Assembly: GCA_032988165.1 (NCBI GenBank)
Contig: JANTQF010000045.1
Coordinates: 62,001 to 126,000, forward strand
Reading direction: 5' to 3'
Origin: Emmonsiellopsis sp. PD_33
Lineage: Eukaryota; Ascomycota; Eurotiomycetes; Onygenales; Ajellomycetaceae
Length of the DNA stretch: 64,000 nt
Made by a program: the position numbers and the translations under genes. Positions 48,033 to 58,191 of the stretch are shown piece by piece; within the stretch, counting starts at the first letter, position 1; each line of letters begins with the position of its first letter. The notes under the pieces were generated by a model. That model was not told where the DNA came from. It ran no database searches and saw nothing but the letters and a program-made list of their open reading frames with translations.

Positions 48033-49752
48033 TTAAACACTGATAGTTTTGAAGACCCTGAAAAATGAAAAAAAAGTTAGCATATAATCAGCTAGTTCTG
48101 AAATAGGTAATTCAGGGGGAAACAATGCATATCCCAGATTTAAGAAGCGAAAGAAAAGAGAGAAACAAGTGTAGGAACTTACCCAAACCCACCACTTCCA
48201 GTGGCCATTATAGTCCCCGGCATCTGTGCTTGCCAATGCAACTCCTTCACAGACTCCATATAATGCACAAACAACAATTGCGACGGCACATCTGCCAACC
48301 CCGCATCCCTCGCCTCCTCATCATCCAGCTCAACCGCCAAATCCCACAGCGTGAGCGTATTATCCGCCGACGCAACCGCAACGACGCTGTCGTCCGATGG
48401 ATGCCACTCGATGCTCGTGACAGGGTCCTTGTGGAAATCAAACGAGGCGACAGCCTTGGGTTTCAGCTGGGACGAGCCGCCGGAGGTATTGGGTTTCCAG
48501 TGCCGCAAGTCCCAGACACCCCATTGGCCGTCGTCGGCTCCCGTGGCGAGCAGGTGGAACGTTTGTCGAGACCAGCTCATGACGTTCACGTCTGTGTTGG
48601 AGATCTTGACGTCGACGGCTGGCTTACGCGATTTAGACCGCACGTCCCATACCTTGACACTGCCGTCGCTGCTGGCAGAGGCGAAGACGTTGCGCTCGTT
48701 GGGCGACCATTGGAGCTCCTCGACGGAGGAGGTGTGGCCGACAAAGGGGCGAGTGTCAGTGACCCAGGCACCGCTTTCGGTGCGGCTCGTAACGTAGATC
48801 TGGCCGTCGTTATCACCGGTGAGAAGTTTGCCGAGGGGCTGTAGGGGGGACCAGTCGAGGGCGTATCCTTCTGATTTGTGCATGCGGAGAGTAGAGAGGG
48901 GTTTTGAGGCGGAAGGGGGGAGGATGGAGCCTGGGTTGTCGAAGCTGGCTAGATGGGGAGTGACATCGTGGATCACTACGTGGGAGTTTTCGAGCATGGT
49001 GGCTGTGAGGGTTTGCGGAGGTTTGGAGTAGTCCCCGGAGGAAGATGGGATTTGGTGGGCGCGGATACGATTCGTCGTGGAGTTTAGGGGGATGGATTTT
49101 GATTCGAGAATTGGTTCTGAGGATTCGTCTTCTGAATCTGAGTCGTCCGAGTCCTCCTGGTTATCCCGCTCCATCCTGCTCAGGCTGCTCAATTTAAGGA
49201 CCATCAATTCATTGTCCTTCGCGCGTCCTCCCTCCGCTTGTGTTCCAGAAACGGCATATACAGTTGCAGGGTATGTTTTCCGGTTATCGCCCAGGCTATC
49301 TTTCACTATATCGAATGATAGACACGGCCAGGGTGTGCTGAGGGTATGGAGCATTTCATATGTAGAAGGGTCCGGCGACAGAGTCTCCCCCGGAGCCAAT
49401 TTTGTTCGTCCTGGTATAAACGTCTGTTTATCTACATCCATCTCATCTGTTTGCGCATATGTATCAGTAAAAATTTGATCCGTAGCGGCATCTGCGACAA
49501 CGGAGTTGCCCGCTGCAAAGCCGTGTTCATGGACCGCCACATACCCCTTTGCTCCTGTTCCTCCGCCTCTCTCTCTGCGTCGGGACGTCCGTCCACGCCG
49601 GCCTCGAGAATCTCATCTTCGCTCTCAAACTCGTCCTCATATTCATCTTCGAATTCCCCCGCTTCGTCGGGCGGGGCAGCGGCCAACGGGCGTTCGCCAG
49701 CTTTCAACGGCGCGGACAATTCGTCAGAGGGATCTGCGCTGCGTTTCGACAT
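48033..49752 (-). CDS. rrb1: Rrb1/GRWD1-type WD40 ribosome-assembly chaperone
   Basis: Three exons: 49752-49545, 49446-48183 and 48057-48033, 498 residues. Introns are 98 bp (49447-49544, GTATGT...AACAG) and 125 bp (48058-48182, GTAAGT...TTTCAG). The last exon adds only VFKTISV, completing ...GSGGFG. The N-terminus is acidic (EFEDEYEDEFESEDE). A histone-H4-binding-like segment follows (STYEMLHTLSTPWPCLSFDI), as in all RbAp48/Grwd1 relatives. At least five WD40 repeats are visible (GYALDWSPLQPLGKLLTGDN, SVEELQWSPNERNVFASASS then GSVKVWDVRS, VNVMSWSRQTFHLLATGADD, VTSIEWHPSDDSVVAVASAD, VKELHWQAQMPGTIMATG). Rrb1 is the dedicated chaperone of ribosomal protein L3 (Rpl3) and is needed for 60S assembly in the nucleolus. 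Divergent from spg1. Confidence 0.93.
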
Positions 49753-50417
49753 TGCGCGTGTATGCAGCTGTTGAAGCAGCTGTCTAAAGGGCATATACAG
49801 GTGTTGGGGGGGTGTGACAGCAAATCCAGCCGGCCTGTCTGGGGGGTTAAATGTTTTTGTCCGGGAATTTTATATGCAACTTTTTTGAGGCTCAGGCGCT
49901 AGTCCGCTTTGGGACGGGCAGCCAACCCGCCTCAAAGACGCCTTGAATTGTTGACTCTCTCCGCCCTGCTCTCGTCCTCGCTGCTGGGAAGCTGGTTTGC
50001 AGGTTTTTCTCTCGTTCGACGCAGCAGCCCGCTCCGGGTCCGTGTATCCTCCTCGATCGCTCAGCATCTGTTTTGTTCGGCCACTGTCGCGTTTAATTAA
50101 CCGCCGCTTCAGCGCGCCACGAGCTACGTCCCAAGCTCCCCGTCCGAACCACTGCGTCCCCGGATTCCGACCGCTGCTGTCCAGTGCTGCATTTCACTAT
50201 CATTAACGCTATATTCAAGGAGCAAGGGCCAGTTTGACGACTTGACGGCCCAATCGTGCTCGATAACCATCCTCGAGACCTTTCGTTGAGCTGCGATAAA
50301 CATTCACGTCATTGTTTGCCGGCGGTGGTTTATGTGTTTACCGCCCTGGCTGCTCAATCACTGACGGTCATTCGGATTGCTTTGATCTATCCTGCTGTCT
50401 GATACTGGCTGCCGACC
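49753..50417. promoter_or_regulatory. Bidirectional promoter, rrb1 / spg1
   Basis: 665 bp separate the divergent start codons of rrb1 and spg1. The region is pyrimidine-rich on the plus strand near 49940-50200. No recognised site was seen. Confidence 0.55.
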
Positions 50418-51657
50418 ATGGATCCCGTACCGATGGAGGCGGACAAACTGCCAGTGCTGGAGCAGCAGCCTGTCCCCGTCACGGAGGTTCCCGTCACTGA
50501 GGAGCATCTGGTTCCCGACCAGCTCCCTGAACAAATACCGCTGCCCGAGCAAACGGCCCAACCAGAGCAGGACATGCCAGCAGCCGCAGACGAGGTGGCA
50601 GTGACCAGTTCACCGTCTTACAATAATGGATACAGCAATGGCCATCGACTAGAATACTCTTCACATTCCATTGACTACCCCGCCTCCAGTCAACCATTTT
50701 TACCTCAAGAAACCGATCCCTCGTCCCGACATCATTCACCAACCATGTCCTATCAGCAGCCCCCGCAGCCTGCCCAACCGAGCTCGAGGCCAAGCTCAGG
50801 ACTCTCTGGCGGAGGCGACCGCTATGGCTACTCACAATCCTACCAAGACCAGAACCAGAGGCAACAGCAAACCGCCCCAAACAAGAATAGCGTGGTGATA
50901 AAAGTTGGCATGGTCGGAGATGCTCAAATAGGGAAGACTAGTCTGATGGTCAAATACGTCGAGGGAAGCTGGGACGAGGACTACATTCAAACACTGGGTA
51001 GGGGAAAACATGTTACACCAACCGTTAATGATATCTGGCGATGCGATAGCTAATGTATTCGATTTGAATAGGCGTCAATTTCATGGAAAAAACGATTTCG
51101 ATCCGGAACACAGAAATTACCTTCTCGATCTGGGACTTGGGCGGACAACGCGAATTTGTCAACATGCTTCCTCTTGTCTGCAACGATGCCGTCGCTATTT
51201 TATTCATGTTTGACCTTACACGGAAGAGCACGCTCAATTCTATCAAGGAATGGTACCGGCAGGGCCGTGGGTTTAATAAGACTGCCATCCCCTTTCTAAT
51301 CGGCACGAAATACGACCATTTCGTTAACTTTCCCCGGGAGGATCAAGAGGAGATCTCAATCCAGGTGCGTTTCAAAACCTGATACTTGGACGTATTTTTG
51401 CTAACGAGGAACGAAAGGCCAAACGATTTGCCAAAGCAATGAGGGCAAGCTTGATCTTTAGCAGCACTAGCCACAGTATAAACGTGCAAAAGGTTTGTTC
51501 TCACCTTGACTGCTACAACTATATTCAAAGGACTATCCCTAACATGCATTCCTAGATCTTCAAAATCGTGCTTAGCAAAGCATTTGATCTTAAATGCACG
51601 ATCCCCGAAATCGAGAACATCGGCGAGCCGCTGTTGCTCTATCAGTCTGTCAATTGA
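50418..51657 (+). CDS. spg1: Spg1/Tem1-type septation GTPase
   Basis: Four exons: 50418-50997, 51072-51364, 51418-51492 and 51556-51657, 349 residues. Introns are 74, 53 and 63 bp, each GT...AG and phase-consistent. The GTPase core starts near residue 158. G1 is GDAQIGKTS (167-175), the switch region has YIQTLGVNFMEKTI, G3 is WDLGGQ (214-219) and G4 is the GTKYD (271-275) characteristic of the Spg1/Tem1 branch. It ends LLLYQSVN without a C-terminal CAAX or double-Cys prenylation motif, as expected for this branch. The first 157 residues are a Pro/Gln/Glu-rich disordered extension, longer than in yeasts and common in filamentous fungi. Spg1 (AspA-type naming varies) heads the septation initiation network at spindle poles, activating the Cdc7/SepH kinase cascade to trigger septum formation. 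Confidence 0.94.
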
Positions 51658-53469
51658 TCGCACGACAGATGTGTGGTTGTGACGGTGTTGAAATGAAATT
51701 TTTGTTTGTGACGAAGGAACTAACTAACTGTACGCTGGACGAAGCCATGGTTTTTTATTATGATTATTATAATCTCGTTCGTTTTTTGTTTTCTATATCA
51801 TTGTCAAATGACGTGGCAAGAAGAAGAGAGGGAATGTGGTTTTCTAACTCCCTCTCCATCCCATCGAGGGGATATTGCCAGGGTGGACGAGAAGAGATTC
51901 CCTCGATATATGCCGAGCAACATGTCTTTCCCTTTCCCTTTCCATTTACCTTCGCCCTTGTGTTGTTTGTACGGGAGTTTCTTCCCATTTTTCCGAGCTT
52001 CTTTTTGGCATTGGGATGCGTTTTGAGCATTTGATCTTTCCTTTCCCCATTTCCTTCTGAAGACCTCTCCCACTCTGACTTTTTTATTTAACCTTTTTTC
52101 CCCCTATACCTATGCATGCCGTGTCTTGTTATTACTTACTTAAACCTCTCCTTTGTACGTCGTTGTTTTCAAACCATCTCATTTCCCAGCCCTTCCCAAC
52201 TATGGAAAACATCCTTCAAGGACGGAACACAAAAGTATCGGCGTCGATGAAAAAGGAACATAAAGCAGCGCGGTAAAGCAAGTGGTAGTTATCGTCCTTT
52301 TCACTTCTCCTTTCCTAATATAAACTGGTTCGGGGAATTCACCTATTTACGTATTTACTATATATGCCTAGTCGAAGCCCTCTGATCATTCCGATTGCTG
52401 AGTGTTTGGTATGTAGATAATCTCTACTTGTTCTTATTGGTATTTCTTCGGATAGAGCTCCCCCGGGCTACAGCCTCCAGGTCGTGGAAGTTTTTGTAAC
52501 GAAAGACGATACTTTAAATAGTTAACCCAAGAAAGGAATATGTAGAATGTATGATACCACCAACGAACAGTTCCTGCTTGCATGAATCCTGATCGACGGA
52601 CTTTAAACTCGATATCTCTTTCAGCCGGTTTACAATAATCTTAACCAAGAGTAAGGCAAGTATTTTTCTAGAAGAAACCTGGCATGATGGGTTGGATGAA
52701 TTTCTTTTTCCTGGCTGGTTGGCTCGAGAGTCTAGATTCCCCCTCATTCCGTGAACTTGACTGTTCCCATTGGCTTGTATTTTATTTTATTTTTATTTCT
52801 TTTTTTTTGCGGGGTGTTTCAGCAGCCTGGAGTGGGCTGGTTAGGGATGATAATGGATAAGAGGATATTTGAGAGTTCACCAAATCTCCAAGAGTTAACA
52901 ACCTCAAGCAACGTCGAACTGGCGCGGGCTGAATAGTTAATTGGAGGGGTCTTTGACTCATTCTGCCCGTGTTCTGTTCTGTTCTGTTCTCCCTAGCCTG
53001 ATATCATCCCAGCCATATTAGCGACAATTGACGGCAGCTCTTTGGCAAACTCAGCACTAAAAAATGGTGAAACGGCGCCCACGGTTGGGGGCCGGCTGGC
53101 TCAAAGCTTTAACTATTCAATGCAGCTAAACGGCTGTTCTCTAAAAATAAGCTGGATGTTGTTGATCGTTGCGCCTTACCAGACATTCCCGAGTCGATCC
53201 TGACCAATTTCATCCGACGCGGCAGATCCAACCTCAGCCTCGTTTGGAGACATCGACAACCTCTTTGTCTGTGGGACGACCCTCACCCACTCTCATCTCA
53301 CCGTCTCTCAATCTCCGTCCGTCTGGCTGTCTTCTGTGCGACGTCTTCCTTTCCTGGAAATATAGCCATCTGCTTCCAAATCCGCCCAGACCAGCGGCAT
53401 CTTCTGGTCTCGTCATCGTTGCTCTTGTATTCTGTCTTCTTCGCACAGCTATCCACGTAGGCAGCGGTC
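51658..53469. other. Intergenic: spg1 3' region and promoter of the transglutaminase-like gene
   Basis: 1.8 kb without supported genes. A pyrimidine-rich tract lies at about 51920-52110, T-runs at 52790-52808 and four GTTCT units at 52971-52990. The stretch 53169-53469 is open on the plus strand, but its composition is that of a C/T-rich 5' UTR. Confidence 0.55.
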
Positions 53470-55602
53470 ATGGCAACGGCTCAGGAAGTCCGTCCGCAGT
53501 CCATCCAGGAGCGCATCGCTGCCCTGAACCAGTCGCATGTCGGACGAGCAGCACCAGAGGATTCCCCGCCGCGCGAAATCCGACCAGATCTTCCAGGCCC
53601 AAGGCCTTCCATGGGCGAGAGATATGTCCCTCTTACGAATGGTGCAGTCCCCATCAGGGACCAGGAGATACTTCCTCCCCCTAATATTAGGAGGACAGGG
53701 CAAAAGTCTCCTGCGCCAGAGAAGCGAACCCCTCTGGATAAACCAAAGAGGCCGCCGCCCCTCCCTACGAGAAAGCTCTCAAGCCAGCAGCTATCGCCTG
53801 CGCTGCCCCCGCGCAGCTCATCCGGTTCCAATGCTCGACGAAACTCGGGAGATTCGTCATTTTCAAGTAACTCCATATCAACTGCCTCCACCACCTCTAG
53901 ATCTCCTTCTCTTCACTCGAATTCCACCGAAACTGGGGCAGCCCGGAAGCTACCTCCCGCGTGGGGTGAGACTAAACTTCCCCCGCTGCCCCCCAAGAGA
54001 AATGTGAATATAAATGGGGATCAGACGACGTCATCTCGGCCGCCAGTGGGCGGTGTAGATGCCGTCCGAAAAGTGTCGTCTTCATCCATCTCTTCGCTAA
54101 CGCGGCATTTGCCTTTTCGGTCGAACTCGTCGAATGCAAGTGATATGCCATCCGCCCCGCCGCGCAGATGTACAAATGAAAACCAATTGGATAGATTGCC
54201 TCACCTTCCCAAGCGGAACACCCAGCCTCGCAGTCCCGCTATTGAAGAGCTCGATCCGGCCCCCCAAGTCCCACAGCGGAAACTACCGCCAACTGTGTCA
54301 GCTCATGGTCTTGAAAAGATAAAGGAGTCGTCTTTTGCTACTCTGAATAGCCATACAAGAAATGAGGAACCAGTATCTAATGGCCATCATAGCAATGGAG
54401 GTTCACCACCCCCCGTCCCAGTGTCCTCTCGCCCGGATCTGTCAAAGATACTGGCAACCAAACCGCGCATGCCTCAACCTCCTACTACTAGAACGAGTTC
54501 TGCTGCCGGGTGTATGAAATGCCGCGACTTTTCCGGCCCAGATACTCACGCCACCAAGTTCCCTAGAGAATCGATTCCACAGGATTTTGCCTGGCTAGCC
54601 AATCAACTTACCGCTCCCTTCCCTTCTCTCACAGATAAAGCTCGCGCGATATTCACATGGCTACATCATAATATCAACTACGACGTGGATTCGTTTTTCA
54701 ACAAATGCGTTGGCCCACAAACGCCAGAAAATACGCTGAGCACCGGCCTTGCCGTCTGCGCAGGGTACGCGGGCCTCTTTGAACTCCTAGCTAACCATGC
54801 TGGCCTCGAAGCTCGCACAATTTCAGGCCACGGCAAGGGTTTCGGATACGCCCCACTGCCGCCAGGAGCACCCATCCCAGCCTTCAGCAGCAACCATGCC
54901 TGGAACGTCGTCCGCATCGACAATGGCCATTGGAAACTCATCGATAGCTGTTGGGGTGCCGGAAATGTCAGCGGCAAAGGTCAGCCGTACAACAAATCCT
55001 TCACGCCCGAGCACTTCATCATGCCAAACGATGAGTTTACAAACCGCCACTTCCCGACAGACCGTCAGAGTTTCTACCGTGACGATGGCAGGCCTGGTAT
55101 TTCCTGGGAGGAATACATGAGCATCGACCCCCGACAGCCCCACGGCGTCGAACCGCCAATCTTATACACAGGTGTCGACGAAGAACATGCCATCGGTGAA
55201 CACACCCTGCAACCACACGCCCGCAAAATCTCCGTCTACCAACCCGGTCCGCTCCTGTTCCAATTCGGCCTTCTCTGTGAACACTGGACGCTCGCACGGA
55301 GCAATATTCCCGCTCCATACCTCTTCTTCCTACCCGTGCACGGCATCGATGGGCGCAAGGAGGAATATCTCCCCTTCAATTACGTCCGCGGCACGGGAGC
55401 TAGTGGCGGAGGCGATTTTTGGTACGTTGATGTTCCCGATCCAAGGATTTTGGGGGCGCCAGGGCAGAAGTTGCATATTTATAGTGTGACGAGTTTCGCG
55501 GATAGGGGTGACACGAGGGGCTTAACGGGAAGGGAGTTTTTGAATGGGAAGGGCAGGGTGGCAATGGGGTTTGGGGGGATTGCCGAGTGGGAGCTTGTGT
55601 GA
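53470..55602 (+). CDS. Cyk3-like transglutaminase-fold protein (cytokinesis-related)
   Basis: Single exon, 710 residues. Residues 1-345 are disordered and Pro-rich, with SH3-binding-type motifs (RPPPLPTRK, PALPPRSS, LPPLPPKRN, QVPQRKLPP). A transglutaminase-core domain spans about 365-500, with a visible triad Cys430 (TGLAVCAGYAGLF), His476 (SNHAWNVV) and Asp492 (WKLIDSCWGAG). A C-terminal region resembling the extension of Cyk3/KY-type proteins follows (KISVYQPGPLLFQFGLLCEHW and EYLPFNYVRG). Cyk3 proteins regulate primary-septum synthesis and ring closure; here the usual N-terminal SH3 domain is absent and the Pro-rich tail could instead bind SH3 proteins of the ring. The triad is intact, so enzymatic activity (protease or cross-linking) is possible though unproven; yeast Cyk3 itself is considered inactive. 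Spg1 lies 1.8 kb upstream on the same strand. Confidence 0.85.
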   Translation: MATAQEVRPQSIQERIAALNQSHVGRAAPEDSPPREIRPDLPGPRPSMGERYVPLTNGAVPIRDQEILPPPNIRRTGQKSPAPEKRTPLDKPKRPPPLPTRKLSSQQLSPALPPRSSSGSNARRNSGDSSFSSNSISTASTTSRSPSLHSNSTETGAARKLPPAWGETKLPPLPPKRNVNINGDQTTSSRPPVGGVDAVRKVSSSSISSLTRHLPFRSNSSNASDMPSAPPRRCTNENQLDRLPHLPKRNTQPRSPAIEELDPAPQVPQRKLPPTVSAHGLEKIKESSFATLNSHTRNEEPVSNGHHSNGGSPPPVPVSSRPDLSKILATKPRMPQPPTTRTSSAAGCMKCRDFSGPDTHATKFPRESIPQDFAWLANQLTAPFPSLTDKARAIFTWLHHNINYDVDSFFNKCVGPQTPENTLSTGLAVCAGYAGLFELLANHAGLEARTISGHGKGFGYAPLPPGAPIPAFSSNHAWNVVRIDNGHWKLIDSCWGAGNVSGKGQPYNKSFTPEHFIMPNDEFTNRHFPTDRQSFYRDDGRPGISWEEYMSIDPRQPHGVEPPILYTGVDEEHAIGEHTLQPHARKISVYQPGPLLFQFGLLCEHWTLARSNIPAPYLFFLPVHGIDGRKEEYLPFNYVRGTGASGGGDFWYVDVPDPRILGAPGQKLHIYSVTSFADRGDTRGLTGREFLNGKGRVAMGFGGIAEWELV

Positions 55603-56274
55603 TTGGATACTCCTCTATAGGAATGGGATTCGGATTCGGAATATGGATGGGAATAGGGCTGGGGATGGGAAAATAATTTATAATGATCTCGGGTGTTCTT
55701 TTGGCCTGTTGGCGTTTTGGCTTTGCCTTCTTCCCCTTCCCCCTTTCTTTTTTTGGTGCGGGTATTTGCATGTTCTTGGCTTGATCCCCCCCTTTTTGCT
55801 CTCCCTTGTCTTGCTTCTTTCTTTTCATGAGATATCAAATATACCTTCTGCTCCCGTTTTCTGTTACAGATGATACGCATTTATTTTTAGCTGAGTATTT
55901 CTCTCCTTACATCCTATTTCCTAAAAACCCCCTCCTCTTTCCTTCGACACCACCCTTTATGAATCGCCTTCCGATCTTCCCGTCTCTCAAGAGCATTGCA
56001 ACAACCAAGGGGAACTCAGCCTACATCCATTCAGATATGTATCTTCCGTTTTGAATTTTCTTTACAATGACTCACGGCTAACAATGAAATGGAACTTAAT
56101 AGCTAATGATGAATCGACAGATTAATTATTCCCCTACAGTCTCTTTCCGCATATTTTCAATTGCTTACTCTCAGACGGCCGTTGAATGGTATCTCAACAA
56201 CCACAACAAACTGGAATATCAATTCCTCCTCCTCCCAGCCACTTACTCCATCCATACCTCAACCCATCCACCAC
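55603..56274. other. Convergent 3' regions
   Basis: A 672-bp spacer lies between two convergent stop codons. It is pyrimidine-rich on the plus strand, with no coding signal. Confidence 0.55.
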
Positions 56275-57243
56275 TCACCCCTTAACCCCCCACAACCCCC
56301 CAAACCTCTCCGCCCACTCATAATCGTGCGCAAGCACAACCTCCACCCTCCCCCCCTCATCCTCCTCAAACCTCCTCACCCTCAACATATGCTCATGTGC
56401 CGCCTCCTGATCCCCATGCGCACACACCATCCTCCCAGACTTGGGATCCGGATACACCGCCAGCTCCCTAGTCCCCCTATAAACGCGCACATCATGCGCC
56501 GTATCCCCCGCAAGATACATCCACTTCTCCAACCCGACACGCACAAGCAAATTGATGTGTCCGAGCAGATGGCCCGGCGCGTTGATGATGAAGACGGACC
56601 CATCGCCGAAGTAATCATGTGCGTACGGGAACGGGCCGAGCGGTTTCCAGAACGCTTCTTTTTTCTTCTCTTCTTCCTCAGGATCCTCAGGCGCCGGCGC
56701 CGGCAACTCCACCACCCTCCCCTCCGCCCTCCCGGCCAACAACCCGGAATCAAAAATCGACCCCTCATCCCCCGGCCACGTCCTCGGTCCATCGCCCAAC
56801 AACCCCGCCGCCCCAGGCCCAATCACGAACTTCGTCCCCGCCCCGAACCCCCCCGGGTCACCAACATGGTCATAATGCAGATGCGAAAAGATCACGACAT
56901 CAATATCCTTTTGCGCATCCAGACCGGCCTTTTTCAACCCATCGTAAACGTCTTCGACGACGTCTATGGAGACGCGCGTGCGGATGCGCTCGGCGATTGG
57001 TGGGATGTAGTTTTGGCTGTCTTTGCGGAGGCCCAGGTCGAAGAGGAGGCGGGTGTTTGTGGCGGGGTGGTGGAGGAGCCAGGACATGCTGGGGCAGTGG
57101 AGGGTGGGGGGGTCGGAGGGGATTGGGTCGGAGACGAAGTGCGAGGATTGGAGGTGGATTCGGCCCGCGGGGAGGAGGGTTAGGGTACATGTTGCTGTGG
57201 GAGAGGGGGCGGGAGGGAGGGAGGAGGAGGGGGGGGTCGGCAT
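56275..57243 (-). CDS. Metallo-beta-lactamase-fold hydrolase (lactonase-like)
   Basis: Single exon, 322 residues. The zinc-binding signature HLHYDH lies at residues 121-126 (VVIFSHLHYDHVGD). Further ligands are expected from the His of NAPGHLLGH, the Asp of LAGDTAHD and the His of LAHDYEW. The N-terminal strand pattern (LTLLPAGRIHLQSS, LLFDLGLRKD) and the order of motifs fit the group that includes bacterial N-acyl-homoserine-lactone lactonases and fungal lactone hydrolases. No signal peptide or membrane segment is visible, so a cytosolic enzyme is likely. The substrate is unknown. An acidic/Lys insert (EDPEEEEKKKE) sits between the two halves. It is divergent from the MFS permease at 58192, which suggests joint uptake and hydrolysis of a small acid or lactone; this is inference. 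Confidence 0.85.
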   Translation of the reverse strand: MPTPPSSSLPPAPSPTATCTLTLLPAGRIHLQSSHFVSDPIPSDPPTLHCPSMSWLLHHPATNTRLLFDLGLRKDSQNYIPPIAERIRTRVSIDVVEDVYDGLKKAGLDAQKDIDVVIFSHLHYDHVGDPGGFGAGTKFVIGPGAAGLLGDGPRTWPGDEGSIFDSGLLAGRAEGRVVELPAPAPEDPEEEEKKKEAFWKPLGPFPYAHDYFGDGSVFIINAPGHLLGHINLLVRVGLEKWMYLAGDTAHDVRVYRGTRELAVYPDPKSGRMVCAHGDQEAAHEHMLRVRRFEEDEGGRVEVVLAHDYEWAERFGGLWGVKG

Positions 57244-58191
57244 GTTGGTGGTGGTTTTGCTTGGAGCAATGGATGAACTAGTATCAGAAAGATGGCTGGA
57301 GTTGGTTGCGGTTAGTTGAGCAATGCGGGGGATATTGGGAGCTCCACGGGGGTGTTGAGGTCGTCGAATCTTTTAACTCTTTTGATTTCGATCGATTTTA
57401 TGTTTTTTTCGGAGCGGATCAGGTCCCGCTCGAGTTTTGCGATGACATATTGCGGGGAATCTCCGGCGGAGACATAGTCTCCGCAAAGGGTTCTCTGGAT
57501 TCCGTCAAGAATGAACTAACCAGCTAGCTCGTAACTAACTAACTAGCTAGAAGCTGCTCAAGCTTGCAAATGCTCCGTCATCCATTCTCGGGGACTGGAG
57601 AACTGGCTAGCTGAGAGGAGGGCTCTAATATTTTCTCTGACGACTTCATTCAGAATGCATACAGACAACGTGATACAGAAAGCCTGATATTTTTATAGTT
57701 CTCGGCTTCTCCCCGTTTCCCGACGTCGGATAGCCGAAATCCTGGGGAAAGCCGAGCCAGTGGGGCAGCAAATTATCCCGATCTGCTGGGCCCGACCTCG
57801 GAACATCCACGGTCCATCCGCCCCCGAACCCCCTTTTTTGACTCGAGCTTCTTAGCGCCAGCTCCAGGCGTTCCAACCCCAGACTAATTCCCCCGTCGCC
57901 ATCTGTCGATGAGCGCGCTAAACCGTCCTGCTTCGGCGGAGAGTCTTTCTCCGTCATGGCAGACCCAATACCATTCTGTCGGTAACCGGGGATAGGCAAT
58001 GAAATACGAGAGCTGGATGTTCCTGGCATCCATAAAAGAAATGCAGGTCCCGCTTGTCTTTTGTCAGATGGATGCTGGCGCCCTGGGATTCCAGACTGAG
58101 CTTCGAACAACTTTCTAATAACTCCTGGACCTGTCACCGTCCCCTTCCTCTCCGGCTGTCAACCGACCCATCCTACAAGCAAGCGGCAGAA
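57244..58191. promoter_or_regulatory. Bidirectional promoter, hydrolase / MFS permease
   Basis: 948 bp lie between the divergent start codons. A short cluster of CTAGCTAG / CTAACTAACTAAC repeats lies at about 57515-57552. No coding region was found. Confidence 0.5.

Noticed and set aside
48125..48844. Rightward open frame of 239 codons
   Set aside because: It is antisense to the WD40 exons of rrb1 and has no recognisable domain.
53169..53684. Rightward frame overlapping the start of the transglutaminase-like gene
   Set aside because: C/T-rich 5' UTR composition; the downstream part is a shadow of the real frame.
56161..57183. Long rightward open frame of 340 codons
   Set aside because: It is antisense to the metallo-beta-lactamase gene, whose zinc motif and composition are clear; the antisense product is Arg/Pro/His-rich and frame-shadow-like.
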